NCBI GenBank assembly: GCA_005793285.1
Contig: SXPO01000027.1
Location: forward strand, 1-6,497
Length of the DNA: 6,497 nt
Source: Nitrospiraceae bacterium
Lineage (GTDB): Bacteria; Nitrospirota; Nitrospiria; Nitrospirales; Nitrospiraceae
Direction: 5' to 3'
Shown here one piece after another: positions 1 to 5,746 of the stretch (the first letter of the stretch is position 1; each line of letters begins with the position of its first letter). The notes beneath the pieces were generated by a model. It ran no database searches. It saw only the letters and a program-made list of their open reading frames with translations, and was not told the DNA's origin. A program made the translations under genes and the position numbers.

Positions 1-644
1 CCGGCCAGCGTTGCACGACCACGAGGCGTCTCTTTGTCCATGAGTCGCGCTACGAACAATTGCTGGGCAAGCTGGTCCAGGCCTATGCCCAAGTCCGCAT
101 CGGGAATCCCCTTGAGCAGGAGGTGCTGTTGGGGCCGCTCATCGACCAGGCGGCAGTGGACGCCTATCGCGCCGCTCTCGACGAGGTACAACAAGAAGGT
201 GGCGAGGTCCTCTGCGGCGGCCATGTCCTGAATCGTCCGGGACATTTTGTGGAACCAACGATCGTGCGCGCGCATAACCACTGGCCCATCGTCCAGCGTG
301 AGACCTTCGGCCCGATTTTATACATCATGACTTTTCAAACAATCGAAGAAGCCATCGCCATGCAGAACGATGTCCCTCAAGGGCTGTCGTCCGCCATGTT
401 CTCCAATGATATTCGCCGCGCCGGGCAATTTCTGTCCGCGTCCGGCAGCGACTGCGGCATCGCCAACATCAATATCGGCACGTCTGGGGCAGAAATCGGC
501 GGAGCATTCGGCGGTGAAAAAGAAACGGGCGGCGGGCGAGAAGCAGGGTCAGATGCCTGGAAAGCCTACATGCGCCGCCAGACGAATACGATCAACTGGG
601 GAACCGATTTGCCGCTGGCCCAAGGCATTCGATTTGGAGAATAA
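1..644 (+). CDS. amaB: ALDH7-family aldehyde dehydrogenase (2-aminoadipate semialdehyde / piperideine-6-carboxylate dehydrogenase type), 5'-truncated
   Basis: Cytosolic NAD(P)+-dependent aldehyde dehydrogenase, cut at its 5' end by the window edge. The reading frame runs from base 3 to a TAA at 642-644 and gives 213 residues, roughly the last two-fifths of an enzyme that is normally about 500 residues. The first codons read [14 protein letters not shown]; the Cys codon at 12-14 is the catalytic nucleophile in the ALDH7 (antiquitin) active-site motif. Downstream come ETFGPILY, the usual ALDH Glu-Phe cofactor-binding segment, and then [29 protein letters not shown] and [10 protein letters not shown]. 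This C-terminal signature is what separates ALDH7 from other ALDH families. Known members oxidise 2-aminoadipate 6-semialdehyde to 2-aminoadipate in lysine catabolism. The symbol rests on family membership; some ALDH7 enzymes also accept betaine aldehyde or other aldehydes. The following VOC gene on the same strand supports a lysine/2-oxoadipate role. No frameshift is seen. Confidence 0.93.
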   Translation, partial: GQRCTTTRRLFVHESRYEQLLGKLVQAYAQVRIGNPLEQEVLLGPLIDQAAVDAYRAALDEVQQEGGEVLCGGHVLNRPGHFVEPTIVRAHNHWPIVQRETFGPILYIMTFQTIEEAIAMQNDVPQGLSSAMFSNDIRRAGQFLSASGSDCGIANINIGTSGAEIGGAFGGEKETGGGREAGSDAWKAYMRRQTNTINWGTDLPLAQGIRFGE

Positions 645-651
645 GGACGTC

Positions 652-706
652 ATGCGTCAATCGCCATTCGCGGGAACAGACCAGCTTCTTCCCACAATTG
701 ACGCAT
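652..706. repeat. perfect 10-base inverted repeat in the ALDH7-VOC gap
   Basis: ATGCGTCAAT at 652-661 is the exact reverse complement of ATTGACGCAT at 697-706, separated by 35 bases. A further TTGACG at 712-717 repeats the core of the right arm (698-703) with a 14-base offset. In RNA the arms could form a 10-base-pair stem; in DNA they could be an operator with two half-sites. There is no following T-run, so this is not an intrinsic terminator. The symmetry is read directly from the sequence; the function is unknown. Confidence 0.6.
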
Positions 707-708
707 AA
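652..708 (+). CDS. possible 18-codon leader-like ORF between the ALDH7 and VOC genes
   Basis: A short frame encodes MRQSPFAGTDQLLPTIDA and ends at TAA 706-708. An AAGGA at 643-647, overlapping the stop codon of the ALDH7 gene, lies four bases before the ATG, so reinitiation after the dehydrogenase stop is conceivable. The ORF has no run of one amino acid that would suggest a classical attenuator peptide and no recognisable domain. Its start codon and the first base of its stop lie in the two arms of a perfect inverted repeat. It may equally be chance; coding status is unproven. Confidence 0.2.
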   Translation: MRQSPFAGTDQLLPTIDA

Positions 709-737
709 CGGTTGACGATTCTGATCGGGAGGTCGCT

Positions 738-1337
738 ATGATCGATCACGTCGCAATGTTGGACTCACTCATCGAACGAATGGTTGCAGACTATGTCGCG
801 CATAACCGGGCTGCCGGAATGCTGAAGACCCTGCTCGACGATGCCGCGGTCGGGCTTTCCCCCGTGATCGACCATCTGACGATCCGGACATTTGATATCG
901 ACCGTGGAGCGGAACCCTTTGTTGCCCTAGGCTATACCTACGATGAAACGATCGAGTACGACGACTGGTATGCCAAAGTCTATCGCAAGGCCGGGTACCC
1001 GGCCCTCTTTGTCGATCAGGCCTATATCGACGATCGAGGGAAAACCAGCATCATCCCCGGCTGGGTCAAGCAATTCGGCGACCAGATTTTTCACCACATT
1101 GCGGTACGTGTGGAAGATATTGAGAAGGCAGTCGAGCGGCTCAAACAAAACGGCGTCGTATTTGCTGGGAATATTGTCGGAAACCGCGGAGACCGTCTCC
1201 GGCAAATCTTTTCTGCCCCTGAGACAGTCGATGGCCAGCCGTTCTCCGTCTTAGAACTGGCGGAACGGCACAGCGGCTATCTCGGCTTCCTGCCGCCGCA
1301 AGCCGACAGCCTCATGAGGTCAACTGCGCCGCGCTGA
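738..1337 (+). CDS. compact VOC-superfamily protein, putative 2-oxoadipate dioxygenase/decarboxylase-like (DUF1338/HglS-like)
   Basis: A 199-residue soluble protein that looks like a two-module vicinal-oxygen-chelate fold. Module 1 (about 43-93) opens with IDHLTIRTF and module 2 (about 117-176) with FHHIAVRVEDIEKAVERL, ending in FSVLELAERH. His46, His119 or His120, and Glu173 fall where HPPD-like and HglS-like Fe(II) dioxygenases place their His-His-Glu metal ligands. Arg50, four residues after His46, resembles the substrate arginine that I recall for HglS. HglS converts 2-oxoadipate to 2-hydroxyglutarate with O2 and CO2 loss, downstream of the ALDH7 reaction, so the neighbouring dehydrogenase gene fits. 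The protein is far shorter than HglS (about 460 residues), so orthology is not claimed; another VOC dioxygenase, isomerase or lyase is possible. GGAGGT at 728-733 lies four bases before this ATG and decides against Met7. The specific function is inference. Confidence 0.85.
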   Translation: MIDHVAMLDSLIERMVADYVAHNRAAGMLKTLLDDAAVGLSPVIDHLTIRTFDIDRGAEPFVALGYTYDETIEYDDWYAKVYRKAGYPALFVDQAYIDDRGKTSIIPGWVKQFGDQIFHHIAVRVEDIEKAVERLKQNGVVFAGNIVGNRGDRLRQIFSAPETVDGQPFSVLELAERHSGYLGFLPPQADSLMRSTAPR

Positions 1338-1361
1338 TTTTTCGCCTGGCCTGGCATGGGT

Positions 1362-2138
1362 TCACTGGCTCGCTGCCGGTGTAAACCCCTCGAACGACTG
1401 GAGATAGGTTTCGACCATGACTCGCGCTAACTGATCCCCGCCCAGCGGACAGGTTCTCTCTTCGGTCTTGCGAACCAACCCCGTCGGAACCGCGTCGCTC
1501 GTCCAGAGTTTGATGACGAGGCGGCAATTTCTGAAGGTCGGCCAGACCGACGTGTCATACTCATAGGTAGCGGACTCCCAATGCGTCGCAATCCGCTCAC
1601 CATTGACCTCGATCGTGTCTTTGCCGGTTTCAATCAGTCCGGTGTTTGGTCGGACACCCATCGCAAGATTGCCGGCTTGATGGAAGATCGTCAGCAGTTG
1701 GGCAGAACGGGATTGATTCGCCGATGGGCTGACAGTGGAATCGTACTGAGCCGCGATCGTTTCTTCCCATTCATTCGGAGGCATGGGCCTCCCATACCGA
1801 TCAGTGGGAGCTTGGCTGAACCACAGCCTGAGGCTCTCAGCGTTGATGTCCCGCAACTGATAGGCATTGAGAGAAGTGATCGGACCGGCCACAAAGTTGT
1901 TCGGGCCGGCCAGGTTCCAGTACCGAGCAGCGTACACAACCTTCGCGCCAGGTCTGAAGTTCTTCCAGGCCAGATATTCAGGATAGTCGATGAGCGCCAC
2001 GGCTGCCTTCGCCGCGATCTTGGCTGTCGCCTCCGGCCTGCAGCAGTCGCCGGCGGCTAAAGCCCTGTGAGAAGGGACATACAGAAGAAGCACTGAGAGA
2101 ACGCATCCACCCACCAACGCGATACCTGTCTGACGCAT
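1362..2138 (-). CDS. exported protein of unknown function
   Basis: A 258-residue protein that I do not recognise. The N-terminus is a typical Sec signal peptide: Arg2, a hydrophobic core over about 6-20, and a likely signal peptidase I site after RALA (about residue 28-29), leaving a mature protein that starts near AGDCC. The mature region has aromatic-rich stretches such as YPEYLAWKNFRPGAKVVYAA (52-71) and a C-terminal beta-rich section with KLWTSDAVPTGLVRKTEE (210-227). Cysteines are at 32, 33, 205 and 230; the pairs suggest disulfides in the periplasm. There is no CxxCH heme motif, no transmembrane segment after the signal and no obvious catalytic motif. GGGAG (2145-2149) lies six bases before the ATG. 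It is the last gene of the probable operon with prfC, 35 bases downstream of the prfC stop. Coding is well supported; the function is not known. Confidence 0.85.
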   Translation of the reverse strand: MRQTGIALVGGCVLSVLLLYVPSHRALAAGDCCRPEATAKIAAKAAVALIDYPEYLAWKNFRPGAKVVYAARYWNLAGPNNFVAGPITSLNAYQLRDINAESLRLWFSQAPTDRYGRPMPPNEWEETIAAQYDSTVSPSANQSRSAQLLTIFHQAGNLAMGVRPNTGLIETGKDTIEVNGERIATHWESATYEYDTSVWPTFRNCRLVIKLWTSDAVPTGLVRKTEERTCPLGGDQLARVMVETYLQSFEGFTPAASQ

Positions 2139-2173
2139 GCTTAACTCCCACAGGGGACGAATGGTTGAGGAGA

Positions 2174-3778
2174 TCAGCCCATGTCTCGGAGGGTATGTCC
2201 GGGGTTCCGATCCCGTGCGATCGTTTTCATGAGCTGATCGCCGAAGAGCACGACGACGCGGTCACGCAGATCTTTGACGATCATGGACGCCGACGGGGCC
2301 TTGAATGTCGCGGGATCGCCATCCAGCCACGCGCTGCAGGTAAACGGCAAGGCATCCAGCACCGTCTCAACACGGTATTCTTCCCGAAGGCGGTATTGGA
2401 GCACATCGAATTGGAGCCGCCCGACCGCGGCAATTAACGGATCTTGGTCGTGCAGGCTGCGCATGAGCTGCACGGTCCCCTCTTGCGTCATCTGCCACAT
2501 GCCTTTATCAAACGGTTTACGTTTGCCGACGTCGCTTGGGCGGATGCGCGCGAAAATCTCCGGTTGGAACTGCGGCAAGGGTTTGAAGTTGAATCCTCCG
2601 GCCGTCGAAATGGTATCGCCGATGGCAAACAGTCCTGGATTGATGATTCCGATGATGTCGCCGGGAAAGGCTTCCTCTACCGTGCTCCGTTCCTGCGCCA
2701 CTAAGCTGTGCGGCCTGGAGAGCCGGACCTCCTTACCTAACCGATGATGCTTCACCACCATGTCCCGCTCAAATCGCCCGGAACAGACCCGCAGAAATGC
2801 CGTGCTGTCCCGGTGCTTGGGGTTCATATTGGCCTGGAGCTTGAAGACATAGGCACTGAACGGTCGTTCGATCGGGTCGATAGACAGTTCCGTTCCATGC
2901 TCGGCATCGGCTGGCCTTGCGCCGGGGGATGGCGCCAGCGTCACAAAGGCATCCAAGAAACTCTCGATGCCGAAATTCGTCAGCGCCGACGCGAAAAACA
3001 CCGGCGTGACCTCCCCCTGGAGAAATGATGCACGATGGAATGGATTTCCAGCAATCTCCAGTAACTCCAAATCGTGCCGAACCTGTTCCAGAACCTCCTG
3101 TGAAACCCTGCCGCTCTGCGCAAGGTTTGCCAATGCCATGGCAGCAACATCCACTTTTGTCGCCCCGCCATGAGCGGTCCGGCTGAACAATTCCACATGA
3201 CTGTTCTCCCGGTTCACAATCCCGACGAATTCGCTTCCCGATCCGATCGGCCAATTGACCGCGCTGGCATGAATGTTCAACGCCTGCTCAACTTCCGTCA
3301 TCAAATCCAGCGGGGGACGGCCGGGCAAATCCATCTTATTGATCAGGGTCAGAACCGGAATGCGCCGCAGACGGCAGACGGCAAAGAGCTTGCGTGTTTG
3401 TGCCTCCACTCCCTTGGCGGCATCGATCACCATGATGGCGCTGTCGGCGGCCGTCAGCGTCCGATAGGTATCTTCAGAGAAATCCTGGTGGCCGGGGGTA
3501 TCGAGAAGATTGATTACCGCATACTTATAGGGAAATTGCATAGCCGAAGCGGTAATTGAGATGCCGCGCTCCTGCTCCATGCCCATCCAATCAGATGCTG
3601 TTGCCTTGCCGCCTTTGCGTCCACGCACCATACCGGCTGTCCGGATCAGTCCGGAGTACAGCAACAACTTTTCCGTCAACGTGGTTTTACCTGCATCGGG
3701 ATGGCTGATGATCGCAAATGTTCGCCGCCGTGCAGTCGCAGCAGACAGCTCAGCGAGAAGAGAGGTATCGGTAGTCAT
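2174..3778 (-). CDS. prfC: peptide chain release factor 3 (RF3), translational GTPase
   Basis: RF3 is the cytoplasmic GTPase that removes RF1 or RF2 from the ribosome after peptide release. Numbered from the start chosen here (534 residues), the G-domain motifs are complete: G1 SHPDAGKTT (25-33), G2 in RGISIT (71-76), G3 DTPGH (93-97) followed by the RF3-typical QDFSEDTYRTL, and G4 NKMD (147-150), with NWPIG near 175-179. The SHPDAGKTT P-loop and DFSEDTYRTL separate RF3 from EF-G and LepA. The length matches the family (about 530). An in-frame ATG five codons upstream (3791-3793) has no ribosome-binding site; the ATG at 3776-3778 has a modest AGG five bases upstream and gives the usual short lead before RRTFAIISHPDAGK, so it is preferred. 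It lies 40 bases after the small membrane protein gene and 35 bases before the exported protein gene. No motif residue is missing. Confidence 0.97.
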   Translation of the reverse strand: MTTDTSLLAELSAATARRRTFAIISHPDAGKTTLTEKLLLYSGLIRTAGMVRGRKGGKATASDWMGMEQERGISITASAMQFPYKYAVINLLDTPGHQDFSEDTYRTLTAADSAIMVIDAAKGVEAQTRKLFAVCRLRRIPVLTLINKMDLPGRPPLDLMTEVEQALNIHASAVNWPIGSGSEFVGIVNRENSHVELFSRTAHGGATKVDVAAMALANLAQSGRVSQEVLEQVRHDLELLEIAGNPFHRASFLQGEVTPVFFASALTNFGIESFLDAFVTLAPSPGARPADAEHGTELSIDPIERPFSAYVFKLQANMNPKHRDSTAFLRVCSGRFERDMVVKHHRLGKEVRLSRPHSLVAQERSTVEEAFPGDIIGIINPGLFAIGDTISTAGGFNFKPLPQFQPEIFARIRPSDVGKRKPFDKGMWQMTQEGTVQLMRSLHDQDPLIAAVGRLQFDVLQYRLREEYRVETVLDALPFTCSAWLDGDPATFKAPSASMIVKDLRDRVVVLFGDQLMKTIARDRNPGHTLRDMG

Positions 3779-3818
3779 AGCGCCTGGCAGCATATCATAC
3801 TGAGGCGGACGCGCATCA

Positions 3819-4100
3819 TCATGCCGACGACGGCCGGCGGCCGATCACATAAATGATGCCAAAAAATAGAAACGCCGTGCCGGGAAATACCGCCCGATAG
3901 CCCCACCAGGGCAATTCAAGTTTTAAAAACCCCAACCCAAACGTCAGCAACATCGACGCCACGACTCCATAGGCCGGAGGAGGAATCAACGAGTCGGAAC
4001 CAAGTTGACGCCGGCGAAGCGCAGCGGTAACCCCCTTGACCAACACATAGCCCGCAAGAATCAAACACACGATTGCCCAATAGAGCCCGTACTCTTGCAT
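3819..4100 (-). CDS. small integral membrane protein of unknown function
   Basis: A 93-residue hydrophobic protein with three predicted membrane helices: about 6-28 (LYWAIVCLILAGYVLVKG), 43-60 (AYGVVASMLLTFGLGFLK) and 70-87 (AVFPGTAFLFFGIIYVIG). Positive charge sits after helix 1 (RRR at 29-31) and after helix 3 (RR at 88-89), which predicts an outside N-terminus and cytoplasmic loop 1 and C-terminus. There is no family signature that I recognise. The ribosome-binding site is very strong: AAGGAG at 4105-4110, four bases before the ATG. It is the first gene of a probable minus-strand operon with prfC and the exported protein, and it faces the P450 gene across a divergent gap. A role beyond membrane residence cannot be read from the sequence. 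Confidence 0.82.
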   Translation of the reverse strand: MQEYGLYWAIVCLILAGYVLVKGVTAALRRRQLGSDSLIPPPAYGVVASMLLTFGLGFLKLELPWWGYRAVFPGTAFLFFGIIYVIGRRPSSA

Positions 4101-4150
4101 AGATCTCCTTCAATTCAATCGACAGACCTTACTCACGTTGCAAGCCCTGC

Positions 4151-4180
4151 AGGGTACCCATATCAGAACGAAGGCGTCAA
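4151..4180 (-). promoter_or_regulatory. possible sigma70-type promoter for the prfC operon
   Basis: On the minus strand, TTGACG (4175-4180) is followed after 18 bases by TACCCT (4151-4156). The -35 matches the consensus at five of six positions; the -10 keeps only T1, A2 and T6. The predicted start would lie about 40-45 bases upstream of the small membrane protein ATG. The weak -10 makes this a low-confidence call, but the position, between divergent genes, is right. Confidence 0.2.
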
Positions 4181-4201
4181 CGGGAAATTCGAGACCGAAC
4201 A

Positions 4202-4229
4202 TTGACAGCACTATGGGGCAATGCAGTAT
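4202..4229 (+). promoter_or_regulatory. possible sigma70-type promoter for the P450 gene
   Basis: A perfect -35 hexamer TTGACA (4202-4207) is followed by a 16-base spacer and CAGTAT (4224-4229), a weak -10 that keeps A2, A5 and T6. Transcription would begin near 4236. That lies downstream of the first in-frame ATG (4221) but upstream of the ribosome-binding site at 4245, so it fits translation from 4257. The call rests on the -35 match and position only. Confidence 0.3.
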
Positions 4230-4244
4230 GCTCCCCGCGCCCAC

Positions 4245-4248
4245 AAGG
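4245..4248 (+). promoter_or_regulatory. ribosome-binding site deciding the P450 start
   Basis: AAGG lies eight bases before the ATG at 4257. The upstream in-frame ATG at 4221 is preceded only by GGGG two bases away, too close to work as a Shine-Dalgarno site. This favours the later start. Confidence 0.5.
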
Positions 4249-4256
4249 CCTGTCGC

Positions 4257-5672
4257 ATGACCAGCAACGCGCTTCAATCCGTGCCTATCTCTGGCCCGCC
4301 GGTATCCCGCTGGTTCGGGTTCTTTTCTGAGTTTCGCCGGGACAGCCTCGGGTTTCTGCTGTGCTGCCATGCCTATGGCGATATCGTCAAGCTTCCGATG
4401 GGCCGAATCGCCGGACTGCTCTTACGCGAACCAGACCCGGCAATGTATCTGCTGAACCATCCAGCTGACGTCAGGCACGTGCTGGTCGCCAATCAAGACA
4501 ACTATACAAAAGCGCCTGTCCCTCCAGTCGAATCCTGCATCTTCGGACAGGGGGTGCTGCACGCAGAAGGCGCAGCCCATCACCATCAGCGCCGATTGTT
4601 TCTCCCCTTCTTCCATGGGGACCATGTCAATTCATATGCCGGACTCATCGTTGAAAAGGCCGCTGCCCTGGCCGACAGCTGGCAGAAAGGCCGCACGATC
4701 GACATCGGCCAGGAAATGACTCAACTCACCCTTTCAATTATCTGGCGACTTCTGTTTGGACAGGATATCGGTCCCGAGGCAGTGGAGATTACGCAGGCCA
4801 TCACAACCGGCCAGCACCTCATTAAAAAGCAATATGACTCGCTGTCCGCAAGGATACTGCCGCTCTGGATTCCAACGGCAGACCATCGTGAGTTTTCTCA
4901 CGGGCATCGCCGCATGAATGCCATGATCCGACAGTTCATTCAAGACCGGCGCGCAAACCAGCAGCACAGGCACGATCTGTTGTCACTGCTGCTTGCTGCA
5001 ACAGACGGAGAGGGACAGCCACTGGGCGATGACTACATTCGGAACGAACTCGTAACCTTCCTGTTGGCCGGGCATGAAACGACCGCGAGCGCGCTGACTT
5101 GGACTTGGCTGCTTCTTTCTCAATCCCCTATGGTTCGCGCGCGTCTGGCTGATGAATTAGCCACCGTCGTGGGCGATCGGCTGCCGACCGCGGCAGATAT
5201 TCCACGCCTACGCTATACAAAAATGATGTGGGATGAAACGCTTCGCCTCTACCCACCAGCCTGGCTCCTCCATACCCGCGTGAGCCGCTTGGAAGACAGG
5301 CTGCCGTCCGGCGTACGGCTGCCGCCTGGCGCCAGACTGTTCCTGAGCCCTTGGAGTCTGCATCGAGATCCGCGATGGTTTCCGGATCCGAACCGATTCG
5401 ATCCGGACCGTTTCTCAGAGGACGCCGCGATGCACCGTCCGGCGTTCTGCTATATTCCATTCGGCGGAGGCGCGCGACGTTGTCTCGGCGAGTCCTTTGC
5501 TGAAATGGAAGGTCTCTTGATCGTCGCGACAGTGGCATCGCGAGTCGGTCTCCGCCGAATGGATACGCAGCCGATCCTCCCGAATCCGCTGATGACCCTA
5601 CGACCCAGCAAGGCCATACAGATGCTGGTGGAACCGGTTGCTTCGCCGGAGAATTATCCGACAGCCGGATAA
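4257..5672 (+). CDS. cytochrome P450 (soluble bacterial type)
   Basis: A heme-thiolate monooxygenase of 471 residues from the start chosen here. It should use O2 and electrons from a separate ferredoxin or flavodoxin system; none is encoded in the window. All hallmark motifs are present: HHQRR in the C-helix region (about 109-113), the I-helix oxygen-activation motif AGHETTA (271-277), the K-helix ExxR as ETLR (327-330), the meander motif FDPDRF (381-386), and the heme loop FGGGARRCLG with Cys409 as the axial thiolate. There is no N-terminal membrane anchor and no fused reductase. AGHETT with this heme loop is common in bacterial P450s that act on fatty acids, terpenes or other hydrophobic substrates, but the substrate cannot be inferred. 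An in-frame ATG at 4221 would add 12 residues; the AAGG at 4245-4248 favours 4257. The gene is divergent from the prfC operon and convergent with the helicase gene, so it is probably transcribed alone. Confidence 0.96.
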   Translation: MTSNALQSVPISGPPVSRWFGFFSEFRRDSLGFLLCCHAYGDIVKLPMGRIAGLLLREPDPAMYLLNHPADVRHVLVANQDNYTKAPVPPVESCIFGQGVLHAEGAAHHHQRRLFLPFFHGDHVNSYAGLIVEKAAALADSWQKGRTIDIGQEMTQLTLSIIWRLLFGQDIGPEAVEITQAITTGQHLIKKQYDSLSARILPLWIPTADHREFSHGHRRMNAMIRQFIQDRRANQQHRHDLLSLLLAATDGEGQPLGDDYIRNELVTFLLAGHETTASALTWTWLLLSQSPMVRARLADELATVVGDRLPTAADIPRLRYTKMMWDETLRLYPPAWLLHTRVSRLEDRLPSGVRLPPGARLFLSPWSLHRDPRWFPDPNRFDPDRFSEDAAMHRPAFCYIPFGGGARRCLGESFAEMEGLLIVATVASRVGLRRMDTQPILPNPLMTLRPSKAIQMLVEPVASPENYPTAG

Positions 5673-5746
5673 ACCACAGTCCCCGTTGGCGCTAACATAC
5701 TCTTCACTACGGTCACGCTCAAACCAGGCTGGGCATTATCAAGCCG

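Noticed and set aside
1282..1306. A perfect 7-base stem (TCGGCTT / AAGCCGA) with an 11-base loop near the end of the VOC gene, followed some 30 bases later by TTTTT at 1338-1342.
   Set aside because: The T-run is too far from the stem and the hairpin is inside the coding region, so it does not make an intrinsic terminator.
1581..2060. A 159-codon open frame on the plus strand opposite the exported protein gene.
   Set aside because: No ribosome-binding site or recognisable domain. The opposite strand encodes a signal-peptide protein with a good ribosome-binding site, so this is an antisense shadow of G+C-rich coding.
2103..2105. Cys12 of the exported protein preceded by Val-Gly-Gly, considered as a lipoprotein lipobox.
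   Set aside because: It lies at the start of the hydrophobic core, not after it, and lacks the usual Leu at -3. A signal peptidase I site after RALA fits better.
3779..3793. Five extra codons at the start of prfC from the ATG at 3791-3793.
   Set aside because: No Shine-Dalgarno sequence precedes that ATG, and the internal ATG at 3776-3778 gives the normal RF3 N-terminal length.
4145..4159. Overlapping palindromes CCCTGCAGGG and GGGTACCC in the divergent gap.
   Set aside because: Short self-complementary sites with no repeat elsewhere in the gap. Nothing ties them to an operator.
4213..4260. A 15-residue ORF whose TGA overlaps the P450 ATG at 4257 as ATGA, suggestive of translational coupling.
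   Set aside because: It has no ribosome-binding site, and its start would lie upstream of the transcript start predicted from TTGACA at 4202. The overlap is probably chance.
5385..5414. Two adjacent 15-base units, 13 of 15 identical, in the P450 gene.
   Set aside because: They encode DPNRF and DPDRF, the usual meander motif that many P450s carry in this doubled form. It is family sequence, not a new repeat.
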